DNA of 64,000 nucleotides, taken from contig CM019827.1 in assembly GCA_009763385.1 (NCBI GenBank), forward strand, positions 110,139,204 through 110,203,203, read 5' to 3'. Below are positions 46,348 through 56,542 of this stretch, one piece after another. Both the position numbers and the translations under genes were made by a program. A model generated the notes under the pieces. That model saw only the letters and a list, made by a program, of their open reading frames with translations, ran no database searches and had not been told where the DNA came from. Position 1 is the stretch's first letter, and each line of letters begins with the position of its first letter. This stretch comes from Coix lacryma-jobi var. lacryma-jobi (Eukaryota > Streptophyta > Magnoliopsida > Poales > Poaceae).

Positions 46348-47683
46348 TCAGCGGCCGCGAACTCTCCTCCACGATCGGTGCGCAACATCATCAGCTTCCT
46401 GCCGCTCTTGCACTCCGCCGCAGCCTGAATATTCTTGATGGCGGTGGCTGAGGCGTCTTTGGATGGCAGCAGCGAGATCCACATGAAGCGTGAGAAATCG
46501 TCGACAAGCAGGAGGAAGTACTTGTTACCGCTCGGGGTAGCCGGCGTGATAGGCCCGCAGATGTCACCGTGGAGGAGTTGGAGCGGCTTCGTGGAACGCC
46601 AGAGCGCCTTCTGGGGAAAAGGTGCCCTCCTCTGTTTGCCGGCAAGACAGGCTTCACAGACCTGCTGCACTTGATCGATGGCCGGCAGTCCGCATACCAG
46701 CTCCTCGCGTCCCATCTTGCGTAGTGTGGCGAAGTGGATGTGGCCGAACCGCTGGTGCCATCTCCAGGCGTCGTCGTCCGTGCGCGCTGCCAGGAACACC
46801 GGACGCGCGATGGTGACGTCGAGGTTGTAGAGTCGACCTAGACTCCGAGGAATCTTGGCGAGGAGGCATTGCTCTTCATCGCGCACCCGCATCACGCCAT
46901 CTTCCACCAGCACCTGGTACCCGCCTTCGTCAAGCTGGTCGACGGAGATAATGTTAGTGTTGAGGCGAGGTAGAAAGTAGACGTTGGCGAGCGCCCGTTG
47001 TTCGCCGTTCTTGCAGTGGAAGAGCACCGTGCCGGTGCCCTCGATGCGTGCGACGGACCCATCCCCGAATCGGACGGAGCCCGTGACGTCGGTGTCGAGG
47101 TCGGCGAAGGTGACGTGGGATCCGAACATGTGATTCGACGCGCCGGTGTCCAGGATCCAGCGAGATGGATCTCGGTCTTCCGCATCGCTGAGCTCGGCGT
47201 GGACCTTCTTATCCACGAGATGGACCTCGAGAGGCGCCTCGGGCGAGAGCTCGGTGAAGCACAGCGGTGGCGGCGGAGGGGAACGGGAGCGCTCCTCCTG
47301 GGCCACCCCGATGGCAAGCATCAGAGTGGCCTCCTCTTCTTGGGCCACATGGGCCTGCTGGGCCGGCTCCTCCTTCTTCTTGTTCTTGCAGTCGCGGGCC
47401 CAGTGCCCCTTCTTGCCACAACACGGACATGGCGAGTCCGGTGGCGGACGAGGCTCGCCGGAGCCGCGCCCCCGGCCTCTGCCCCGGCCGCCGGAGCTGG
47501 AGCCGCCGCGGGAGGAATCATTCCCCCTCTGCTTGTACTTCTCGATCCACTACTCCTCAGTGAGCAGCAGCTTCCCGGTGGCGGTTTCCGCCGGAGTGGG
47601 CTCGACATCGTCGGCCGCCTTGAGTCTCCCAGTGATATCCTCAATTGACAGTTGAGATATGTCAAGCATGGTTTCAATCGAGA
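46348..47683 (-). pseudogene. Copia gag C-terminus, protease and integrase start
   Basis: Minus-strand frame: the end of gag with a TAG at about 47552 (between LLTEE and WIEKY), an Arg/Gly-rich segment, the zinc knuckle CPCCGKKGHWARDC (about 47430-47390), the protease motif WILDTGASNHM (about 47165), the pre-integrase segment (WHQRFGHIHFATL and CEACLAGKQ) and the integrase core (HGDICGPITPATPSGNKY, LRTDRGGEF). At 46348 the chromovirus cuts it. The frame differs from that of gag at 47684-48349. Confidence 0.87.
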
Positions 47684-48349
47684 TTACCAGCTGCTTGTAG
47701 CGGGCACGGGCGACGCGAAGATACTTGCGGACGACCTTCTCCTCGTCTCCGGGTCGCCGAGGGTGGCGAGGCGCTGAATGATGCCGGTGAGACGCAGAGC
47801 GAATTCTTCAATCGGCTCACCGTCACGGAGTGTGATGGACTCATATTCTGCGCGGAGGTTCTGCGCCGTTGCGATCCGCCCGCGATCATCGCCGATGCGG
47901 AGGGTCTTGATGGCTTCCCATGCGTCCTTCGCGGTGTCCTTGGTGGCGAGCACGGGGACCATCACCCCTGGAACGGCGGAGCAGATGGCGTCGAGGGCAC
48001 TACGATCGTCGTCGAAGTCCACGTCGTCGAACTCCACAGCTTCCCAGAGGTGGCGCGCTTGCAACTTCAGCTTCATCTGAAGGGACCATTCGTGGTAGTT
48101 CGTCCACGTCATCTGCGGCCAGTTGCCGGAGCCGCCGCCCTCCCGTATGATGTGCTCGACGACGACTTCCCGGGGTTGGCGTGCATCCCGGGTGCGCGAG
48201 CGACGTGGGTCGCGCGTGCGTGATCGGCGTGGTGGAGAGCGGCGCGGTGGAGAGCGGCGCAGGGACGACATCTTGTTGCCGGAACCGCCGGAACCGTCGT
48301 TCTTCTTCCCGGCCGGAGAATGGCCACGGGTTCTCGTCGGACACGCCAT
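47684..48349 (-). pseudogene. Copia gag, N-terminal part
   Basis: A 221-residue ORF with an Arg/Ser-rich head and the UBN2-type gag core: NYHEWSLQMKLKLQARHLW (about residues 84-102), DAWEAIKTLRIGDDR, AEYESITLRDGEPIEEFALR. It ends by frameshift near 47740; the normal continuation (RKYLRVARARYKQLV and following) is present in another frame. Gag forms the element's particle. Confidence 0.85.
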
Positions 48350-48373
48350 GGTCGACGGCGAGAACTCCTCCTA

Positions 48374-48385
48374 GCTCTGATGCCA
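48374..48385 (-). other. Primer binding site of the copia element
   Basis: Minus strand TGGCATCAGAGC, one base from the common iMet primer site, two bases from the 5' LTR end. Confidence 0.82.
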
Positions 48386-48387
48386 CT

Positions 48388-48762
48388 TGTCAGTCGCCGG
48401 TGCAATGGCGAGAGCAGGCAGGACGAAGACGACAGAGGCAAGCACGAACTGGAAGAACACAACACGAAGACACTTGGACGCACAGATTGGTGCTGCAACG
48501 GCAGCGTTTTCTGATGTTGTTTGCTTCTATTTATTGGAATTACAACAGAGAGCTGTACAAGCCACGGCCGCACGATCACGCATAGTGCGCACGTCCATCC
48601 CCATGTGCCGCAACAGCCGGCCATGGCTTGCATGCTCAGGTTCATGGCGAGCGAATCTCGGCCACTACCTCCTACGCACACGGACACCACAAGTCGGTCC
48701 TCGTGTGTATGCAAAACTGAATCAAAACATGCTATGTAATGCTATGCAACAGACTACAAAGG
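48388..48762 (-). repeat. 5' LTR of the copia element
   Basis: Begins TGTCAGTCGCCGG on the plus strand. Similarity to 29375-29749 runs to 48762; the last ten bases of the expected LTR are replaced by unrelated sequence. Confidence 0.83.
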
Positions 48763-50211
48763 GTTGTGGCAAAGGTCCGGCCTAGGGGCAACAACACCGA
48801 GCCACAGGTGGTCGCGTTCTTTGCGGTGGCGGCGGCATGGGAAGGTGGAGCGTATGGGGCAGCAGAGGGAGGGCATGTACAGCGCGTGTTTTCTCCCCGT
48901 CTGTATGTTGCAATTTTTCTAAAAACAACCCTCGTTTGGCTTGCAGACGGGCACAGCGTCGCCTCGCGAGACGACGCCGAGGGCTCGTGCTCCAAGGCCC
49001 GGTCGCTGGCTGCAACAGCGCTGTATGAGAGTCGTTTTCTTGAATCGACTACACACGACGCACGCGAATCCCGCATGTTGAATCTGGTATTAGCGCGCGC
49101 AGGAGGATGTTCCGCGCTCGATCCTCACGGTCGACCTCTGCCGTGTCGCCGACTTCGTGCGGCAATCTCCGCCGCAGCCGCCGTGGGCTAGACCGCACGC
49201 CGCTCGCGACCTTCGCCCCAGCCGCCCAAGATGCGGGTTAGCTCCAACGCGCTCCAGGCTACGCAAGGGCGACCTCCGCTCGGGCGCCACGCATGCTGCG
49301 CAGACGAGGTCCACCATGGCCGTCGCGAGCCGCGCAGGCGAGCTCCGCTCCAGCCGCCGCAAGCTGTACAGGCAAGGTCCTCCCCGGCGCCGTGAGCCAC
49401 ACATGCGAGGTCCATCCCGGCCGCAGCGAGCGTGCAGGCAAGCAAGCTTCCTCCATGGAGTCTTTCATGCGATTCTTGTTCAGATCTAGCGCAAATAAGA
49501 ATTTTGTGAAAATAATTAACCATTCTATGAATCGTAATTTTGTAACCTTCTGCTCACATCTGTGTCCACACTTTTGATTTCTATGATTAAATTGGGTGGG
49601 CAAGGGAGCTATTTGAACACTTGATAGTTTCAGGATGACATCAGTCTTCTTACCTCTCTTTCAATACAGACGGTGCTTGTTTCAGGGTGCTAGTGCGTCA
49701 GCCAGCTCTGATAGAGATTGGAGCACTGCAGGATCTCAAACTGTTTTTTCATTGATCAACCTGAGTATTTTTAGATTGCGTGAGAAGTGATGTATTGGTC
49801 ACTCAATTTTCAGGAAGAGGCTTTTGTTATAAGTCTGTTGCTTGATTTCAGAGACTTGTAACTTTTTCAGTTACACTAAACTTTAATAATTTTCTGCTAA
49901 GTGTGAGTCTCATCTCTATACGTAGTATATTGAGCTTTATACATTAATGATTTATAGTGATGTTTTCAAAGAAATATTGTAATCATGTTCACGTTATTTA
50001 TGCTTGATCTATTCCTATCAAATAGCAACATAGTGGTCTACAAAATGATATTCATAATTGATCTTAGCTATGTGTAACGTATTAATTAGCTTGCAATAAA
50101 TGACATAGACGGTGCACTGTATAATCTGTCTTTTTAGTTGTCTGTATCTTAAATTCGAGGTTATTATAGACGATCTCTGTCTGTGGGCTGTACATGCCCT
50201 TGTACATGCCC
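48763..50211. other. GC-rich block then AT-rich intergenic sequence, no certain gene
   Basis: Bases 48780-49460 are GC-rich and contain loosely repeated units (AGGCGAGCTCCGCTCCAGC-like, about 49270-49450). Open frames exist on both strands but none has a recognisable domain. From 49480 the sequence is AT-rich and empty. Confidence 0.45.
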
Positions 50212-50214
50212 TTA

Positions 50215-51277
50215 GGCTAGTCTCAATGGGGTTTCATAGAGTGTGTCATGCACATTTATTAGTGTGTCACATCATCAGATTTGCACTTTTTGCATGAAAC
50301 GGAGAGGAGAGAGAAGGAGTTTGTTTCATCCCCATGACATTACCGCGACGACGTTTCCAAGACCATGAAACGGCGATGAAATCCCCACTGAGAAGATTTG
50401 GGTTTCATCGAGAGGGGAATCCGGCTCAGGCGGGCGCCTCGGCCACCGCGCTGGCTACTCTGTCGCGCAGGTCGCTCCGCTGCTTCGCCGAGATGCGACC
50501 TTTACTGTAGACAGACGCAAGCTTCGGCGGCTGCGGCGCGACCTCCGCAGCGGGCTCTGGCGGTCGCGGGCGCAGGAGCTCGGCCGCGCCATGGAGCCCC
50601 CGACCGCGAGCTCTGGCGGTCGCGGGCGGACGCCAACGCGAGCGCTGCCGCGGGCTCCGCCGGCCACGGCGCGACCTCCGCTGCGGACTCCGCCGGCCGC
50701 GGGCGCAGGAGCTCGGCCGCGCCATGGAGCCCCCGACCGCGAGCTCTGGCGGTCGCGGGCGAACGCCAACGCGAGCGGCGCCGTGGGCTCCGCCGGTCGC
50801 GCGGGCACGAGTGCCAGACACCAGCCGCGAGTGTGATACACAAGCGAGCCGAGGTCGAGCTGCTCCCGAGCGACCCGCCGCCGCGCGCCCGCGCGCAAGC
50901 TCCTCCGAGCGCGAGCGGCGTCCCGGGCTCCGCCGGCCATGGCGCAGGGGCAGGGGCGAGCGAGAGCTCGACCCGGGAGGCAAGCGCTGCAGCGGGCTCC
51001 GCCGGCCGAGGCACGGGAGCTTCGCCACGAGCTCTGCGAGCCAGGAGCGCAGGCGAGCAAGTCCGTGACATTTTCTCCTCCGACCACGGTGCAGACTACA
51101 GGTGCAGATGGGGAAGAAAGGAAGAGAGAGGGGAAAAAGAGAGATGAGTGGGACCCATGAAAAGACAAATAATATATGAAACCGTGTATTGAAACTTTGC
51201 ACTGTGCAAGAGTCCAATTTCATATGAAGTTTCATGTATTAGAAACTGGGAGGTGAAACTTCCCATTGACACTTGCC
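50215..51277. mobile_element. Tourist/Harbinger-like element with a GC-rich cargo
   Basis: The left end is GGCTAGTCTCAATGGGG and the right end CCCATTGACACTTGCC, an imperfect inverted repeat, with TTA on both sides (50212-50214, 51278-51280), the PIF/Harbinger target duplication. The outer arms are AT-rich (GGTTTCAT and ATGAAAC segments). The centre (about 50430-51080) is very GC-rich and includes a tandem repeat. The 1,063 bp size is long for a MITE, so the centre may be captured sequence. Confidence 0.72.
50398..51147 (+). other. Open frame in the GC-rich cargo, probably not a gene
   Basis: A 249-codon open frame covers the cargo but has an unusual Arg/Ala/Ser composition, and similar-length frames exist on the opposite strand. 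It encodes two near-copies of a 133 bp tandem repeat (50538-50670, 50671-50790). I see no domain. It may be derived from the start of a GC-rich grass gene, but there is no direct evidence. Confidence 0.3.
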
Positions 51278-51280
51278 TTA

Positions 51281-51786
51281 GGCGCGGGGCAGTGGAGGAG
51301 GAAGGCGCGACACCGAGAAAAGTAGGTGCATGGCGGTAGAGGAAGATGCAACATCGAGGGAGCAGGTGTGAGGCGGCAGAGGGAGAAGCAGAGACACCAT
51401 AGATGGACGACACGCGACCCATCCAACAATCCAAAAAATGTGTGACACTAGGGACCAAAACACCCTAGCGTGGGTTAACATTTCTGAAAAAATTCCACCC
51501 AACCGCATGGACCTCCCTATAGGCTATAACACTAGCAGTGTCGCGCTCACCACTGCCATTAGGATTTTGGTATATTGTGTTGCTTCGGTGCGATGCTTGA
51601 TGCCATCAGCCAGCCCTCCCCGCTGAACTTGAAGAACCTCAAGCCCATCCTGGGGGGGGAGGGGAGGAGGGTCAACCTCGGACACATCGACACCCTCATC
51701 ATCGATGGGGCAGTTCCTTTCCCCGTACTTGAGGAACAAAAGCTCGTTCATTGATTGGTCAGGCCATTCCTAAAGCGGCATGCAAG
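51281..51786. other. Unassigned sequence, short minus-strand ORF
   Basis: The minus frame 51751-51524 (MNELLFLKYGERNCPIDDEG and on) is somewhat protein-like, but 75 residues without a known domain are not enough for a gene call. The rest is GA-rich filler. Confidence 0.35.
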
Positions 51787-53140
51787 TGAAAAGTTCTAAT
51801 ATGGCTAGAAGGGGTGAATAGATTAATAAAAATCTACAAGGAACTAAAAAATTGTTAGCAACACACTAAGCAAAGCTTTTTATGTTAGCCTATTAGGGTG
51901 TTGCAAGCCACCTAAACCAACAATTCTAATTCTAATAAGTCTACGACACACATGTAAAGCTAGAGAGCTACACAAGCTATAAGCTACTACTACAAGTTAT
52001 TCTAACCACTTCTACCACTACCAACTAGCTCAACAAGAAGTAATGCAAAATGTAAAGATCTAGGGATAGAAGAGGTTTCACTAAGTCTTTGTGATCACCA
52101 ATGACTACCACTCAGAGGAACCAATCCCCAAGAATGTTAAGGAATAAACCAATCACTAAGTAGCCAATGAGATGATCCAATCAATCAAATCAACACACGA
52201 GGGACAACAATTTACCGCGAGATTCATGTGCTTGCCGACACGATACTCCCTATTTTGTCGACCAACACTGGTTCGATGGTTAGTTGGCACCTCACCAAGC
52301 TTAATAAATGTGCGCCACAAGAACCTACCACAAGAAAGGTAGCTCAATAAAACAGTCAATTCACTAGAGGTGCCTTTCGGCGCTCTATCGGGGATGAGGC
52401 CCACTAACCCCTCACAATCTTGATACGATGGTGGCCAAGAACAATCACCAACTTTTGCTCACTCCACCAAGCTACTCTAAGCCATCTAGGCACCGACAAG
52501 TGCCAAGAGTAACAAGAAAACCACATCAAAGCAACCACAAGTGCCATTAGATGTGCCAACACGATGCAAATGCACTTGGATGCTCTCCCAACTCACTTGG
52601 ATGATCAACAATCAAGAGAGAGGAGTGGGAGGGGTGTATATCAGCTCTAGGGGATGTCTAAGGATCAAAATGGTCGGGGAGATAGCCCCAAACGAGCACT
52701 TCACTAAAATAGGTGCCACACAAAGCACCTAGCTATTGGGGCAAAAACTGATCGACCAGATGCGCCTCCATGGGTTGTGCTGCCTCTGCATCCGGTCAAC
52801 TGATGGATGCCACATGTTCGATAGATTCAATAGCTTACACATGATCCCAACAACTCTTCTCAATGCTGCATTGTTAGGGCGTCTCCAACAACTAGCTATT
52901 TAGCTATGTAGATGTGATATGGCAAGAATAAGGTGGAGAGTACTCACTAGCTACAAGCAAATAGCTTATCTATTTCACGTGGCCCAATAATACGTGAGAG
53001 GAGCATGTGGACCCAATAGTATAAAATAGTCTTTTTTCTTGTCTCTTACCTCCACATCAGCTGACTACGTAGCTACTACTAGCTATTACCATTGCGGACG
53101 CCCTTAAGTGATGACTGTATGCACCATCAAACTGATCAGA
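51787..53140 (+). repeat. LTR fragment related to family A, with a MITE inside
   Basis: It starts TGAAAAGTTCTAATATGG followed by a diverged AGAAGGGGTGAATAG signature. About 52180-52560 parallels 12830-13180 (CGACCA, GGTTAGTTGGCACC-like, GCCACAAGAAC, GCACTAGAGG-like segments). No gag or pol. The 3' limit is unclear; a MITE interrupts it at 52877. Confidence 0.55.
52877..53103. mobile_element. Tourist-like MITE
   Basis: The ends GGGCGTCTCCAACAAC and GCGGACGCCC are inverted, and TTA flanks both sides (52874-52876 and 53104-53106). At 227 bp it has typical MITE size and no coding capacity. Confidence 0.83.
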
Positions 53141-53143
53141 TAA

Positions 53144-53233
53144 GGGCAGTCCCAACGGACAGTTTCTAGTGTAGTTTCCAAGAGTAATAAATTACATTAT
53201 AGAGCCAACTCTTTCGATGCATAGTTTCATTAG
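53144..53233. repeat. Fragment with a Harbinger-like end
   Basis: It starts GGGCAGTCCCAACGG after TAA and resembles the end at 53234; no partner end is seen. Probably a truncated relative. Confidence 0.4.
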
Positions 53234-54224
53234 GACAGTCCCAATGGTATATTAATAGCAGTTTCTATCCCTCTTAATTACACTGATAGCTCAGCTTTTT
53301 GCTGATGTGGCAAAGAAATCAATGAGGAGAGAGACCACAAAATAGAGAAACGATTTCTTCCTGAAGGAACCATGTCGACCCAAGCACCGATGCAGATAGA
53401 CACGAGAGAAATCCCGTTGGGAAGACTCGAGTAGAGTCAAACAGCTTCCCCAGAGATCCCGTGTACCGCCGTCGTCGAGGAGGAGATGGCGCGCGAGCCC
53501 GCGATTTCCCTCCGCCTCCGCGCGCTTTCCTCACGCCTCCGCGCCCTTTCCTTCCCGCCCTCCGGTGCTTTCCCTCCCGGCTCTGCGCACTCACCCTCCC
53601 GCCTGTGCGCACGCTCGCCCCTCCGCTCCCGCGTCCGATTTCCGGTCGCTACTCCCTGGCGCTATTCCCCACCGCCGCCTCGCCGCTACTCCCGCCCTGC
53701 TCTCGTTTCTTCTTCCCTACTTTGCCTCGAGCTATTCCTGGCTCTGTCCCCAAGTCCTAGATCTGGCTCTGCCCCCAAGTCCTAGATCTAAACCATCCCC
53801 AAGCCCCTAAGTGCAAGACCTAAATCGTCCGTCTCCAATCCATCCCAAATTTCTGCGAGCATGAATCAACTGCGGCCGCCGTCCTCAAGTTCCAGACAAG
53901 GCAAGGCAGGGCAAGCCAGAGGTGCTTCGGCCACCGTGAGTGCTCGATCTGCTTCAGTCACCGGTGCTCCCGTTGTCCCTACTGATGGATCCACTTCGTC
54001 CGTCGGTAATCCCTCTCGCTTGGCTGCAGCAGCATCTCCACCACTCGCAAATCTTCAAGCTGCTGGGTTTCCTGCGTGGTGGACAAGTTCTTCTCCATTG
54101 GGCTCTAGTGAAGGGTATGATTACTTAACTGTTCTAGTGTTTCCACTTATGGCTGCAACAACATCTACCAGTTGTATAGCTGATTTAGCTGTTAATTTGT
54201 TACGTAAGTTGTTCAAATGGTTTT
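53234..54224 (+). mobile_element. Start of a possible Harbinger-type transposon, cut by LTR B
   Basis: TTA precedes a terminus-like GGACAGTCCCAATGGTA. A GC-rich leader (53460-53860) and the beginning of an ORF follow, as in autonomous PIF/Harbinger elements, which have a Myb-like and a transposase gene. The right part is missing because an LTR element starts at 54225. The classification rests on the end sequence and context only. Confidence 0.45.
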
Positions 54225-54238
54225 TGAAAGGATCATGA
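53861..54238 (+). pseudogene. N-terminal exon of an unrecognised, Ser/Ala-rich protein
   Basis: The frame starts at ATG 53861 after a GC-rich leader and encodes about 120 residues rich in Ser, Ala and Pro, with the segment NLQAAGFPAWWTSSSP. The coding sequence is unlikely to run beyond 54112 as one exon, since the composition changes to AT-rich, intron-like sequence and then the LTR begins at 54225. The short C-terminal part is LTR-derived. Possibly the DNA-binding (Myb-like) protein of a Harbinger element; not certain. Confidence 0.4.
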
Positions 54239-54582
54239 CGCCTAAGAGGGTGGTGAATTAGGCAACTAAAAACTTTACTCTAACTATGGCCTCTAATTAC
54301 CACCTAGTCAACACCTATGCAATAGAAGGTAAACTATCTAATGTGCAACTAAGGTTTTGCTAGGTGTGTTTTCTATCTCTACCACAAAAGGAGTTATAAC
54401 CTAGTTTCCAAACCTATCAACTAGCATATCTAAGCTAGGAAAGGTAAAGCACATAAACAATGTAGCAATGTAAATGCGGAAGCTAAAGAGTGTGATAGAG
54501 ATGCAAACTCCCGTCGACGACTCCGGTATTTTTACCGAGGTATCGAGAAGCACGCAAGCTTCCCCCTAGTCCTCGTTGGAGC
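54225..54582 (+). repeat. 5' end of a family B LTR, cut by element C
   Basis: It starts TGAAAGGATCATGACG and carries AGAGGGTGGTGAATTAGG. Bases 54353-54582 match 7461-7680. Element C begins at 54583; the rest of B is expected to the right of the window. Confidence 0.75.
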
Positions 54583-55002
54583 TGAAGGACCGAGAATGCA
54601 ATAGCAAGGCGACCAGAGGGGGGGGGGTGAATGGGAGCTCAAAAATTTCTCTCAAAACTTTGGCCTTTTGTTCCCAAAATCAACCCCCAAAAGCTTCGAT
54701 CGAAACCGTGATACCCACGACCCTTGGAAGAGGGTGGATGATCCCTAGGATCACAGCGAGGCACCACAAAGCGATAGCAAACCAAACGCCAAAAGTACCG
54801 GCACAAGTTCGACCCTCGAAGACCAAGTCCCGAACGTAGATAGACGGCTACGTTGAGAAATCCCTAAATACCGATGCTAACAAGTAGCAAAGATACCTAG
54901 AGAGGTTCCTTGGTCAACTCCAAGGCCAAACGAGAAGTCCGGAAACCAAGCGAAGAAGCCGGGAGAGCAAACGCACTAAACCGCAACAAACAGCAGGATC
55001 CC

Positions 55003-55262
55003 GGACTGTCCGCCGGTACGATCCCGGACTGTCCGGGCTTACTGCGGACTGTCCGCCACAGAAGCTCGGACTGTCCGCCGGCCAAATGGACAAAACAACA
55101 AGATTGTTGAACGTCCCTGGTCGACTCCCGGACTGTCCGCGAAATTCAACTGCGGACTGTCCGCCGGTCAAAAATCGCCAAGGCAGCCGAGGAACGCAGC
55201 CACTGATCTGGCTCACCCCCGATGCCCGGACTGTCCGCGGTACCAGGCGCGGACTGTCCGCG
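55003..55262. repeat. Array of CGGACTGTCCG motifs in element C
   Basis: Eight copies of GGACTGTCCG in 260 bp, most as CGGACTGTCCGC or CGG. Each is a self-complementary unit (CGGAC, T, GTCCG). Spacers are unrelated and irregular. The 11-base form is palindromic around one base, so it could be a DNA-binding site cluster. Confidence 0.82.
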
Positions 55263-55936
55263 ACCTTGCAGAGAGGGCGATTTCAGTCGCCCTTCTCACA
55301 AATCCTCCCAAAATCGAATCAACTCACAATCCCACGTTCCCAAACTAGGAGAGGATGATCACGAGGTAGTTAGGAGACTATCCCCAAGAAATCATCCGCT
55401 CAAATCGATTCAATCACCGGGAAATCAAAAGGGGAGGAGTATTAACGAAAAAGCGCCACGAAAACGAAATCAACCCGATCTACTTGTTCGTGAGGAGTTA
55501 GACGAATTCCTTCGGTGAAAATGATCTCCTCACTATAAAGAACAAGTTGATTCAAATGGATTTCGCAAAGACACAGTAGAGAGGGATATCGAGTGACAGG
55601 AAAATCGCGGAGAAACGAAGAACGCGAAGAACACAAACAAAAACGCGAATCAAGTCATCGATCTGCAACCGTGTGGCTACCACACGCTACAACAGTGAGG
55701 TTACGGCCTCACTTCCTCAAAATCTCCAGTACACAGAGGTATGGTTCTCTGCGGATCTCAGCTAGCTACAGCAGGGGATTGGGAGAGCAGGAAACCCTAG
55801 AAGCAAAGAGCAAATGACTGAGATAGAATGGGAGGAGGGTGTCTCTCTCTACTTATCCTAATTCTATTTCCTACTCTACCCCTCTCTAAATACAGAGCGA
55901 ACCAGCTAAACCCTAAGGTTATTCTAGACCAACTCG

Positions 55937-56542
55937 ATGGTAGGCGGATCCGACGGCCACGCCCGCATAACTGGTAGCGTTGCCTCGACGCAACCTCACC
56001 GATTGCCGCCACGTGCCGCCACCGCTCCGCTCGTCCTTTTCCCGGACTTCGCCCCCCCGGTTTTGAGGCCCAAACCGGGAAACCAGCCTTCACGACCAAC
56101 CCCCGGTTTTGAGGCCCAAACCGGGAAACCAGCCCATCGTAGCCTGAGTTTTGTGGCCCAAACTCAGCAAACCCGCAGCACCCAGGTTTTGAGGCCCAAA
56201 CCTGGAAACCGTCCTCAGCCCGAGTTTTGTGGCCCAAACTCGGAAACCATCAGCGCCCAGGTTTTGAGGCCCAAACCTGGAAACCGTCCACCCGATGGTT
56301 TTTCTCTGGCTCTACCACCAAACCGAAGTTGTAGATGGGATGCACCGCCCGTGCACCCCGTCCACCGACACGTGTCCCCAGGTCCTCGACCCGAGCAACA
56401 CTGTGCCCCGCAAGTCTCCGCTCGTCGCTGTCCCAGGCTGTCAGCCACCACAGCTGATCCTCGGGCCACCGGTCCCTCAGTTCAAGCCTCACGTCCGTCC
56501 TTCGCCACTCTCGGTCCATCGGCACGACACGTCTCTACTTGA
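55937..56542 (+). other. Repetitive open frame over the hairpin array, probably not a gene
   Basis: A 201-codon frame reads through the hairpin array, giving repeats like VLRPKPGNRP. The minus strand is open in the same region. The open frames follow from the lack of stops in the repeat, and no known domain appears. Confidence 0.35.
56056..56280 (+). repeat. Six tandem hairpins with covarying stems and a constant loop
   Basis: Each unit is an 8-base arm, the loop TG(A/T)GGCCC and an 8-base arm that pairs perfectly. Positions: 56056-56079, 56102-56125, 56144-56167, 56182-56205, 56220-56243, 56257-56280. Arms: CCCGGTTT twice, CTGAGTTT, CCAGGTTT, CCGAGTTT, CCAGGTTT, each matched by its exact complement on the other side. 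The outer arm bases change in pairs, while TTT/AAA and the loop stay fixed. Units are spaced by 14-22 bases that begin AAACC or a close variant. Function unknown. Confidence 0.9.

Larger units (their letters stand above)
29375..48762 (-). mobile_element. Ty1/copia retrotransposon split by a gypsy insertion
   Basis: Reading on the minus strand: LTR (to 48388), primer site, gag, protease, integrase, then after the 14 kb gypsy insertion the rest of integrase, RT and RNase H, a purine tract and the second LTR. Integrase before RT is the copia order. Without the insertion the element is about 5.2 kb. LTRs are about 385 bp and differ at about eight positions by eye (near 2%). The outermost ten bases at the right end do not match the left LTR, so that end is slightly damaged and no target duplication is certain. 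Coding breaks: a gag frameshift and in-frame TAG codons at about 47552, 31654 and 30925. Confidence 0.9.

Noticed and set aside
49000..49460. Possible intronless GC-rich gene
   Set aside because: Frames are open on both strands, the region is built of loose repeats and no domain was recognised.
56056..56280. tRNA, snoRNA or microRNA cluster
   Set aside because: Stems are only 8 bp, there is no box motif or tRNA-like arm set, and the units lie in a mobile element; left as an unexplained hairpin array.
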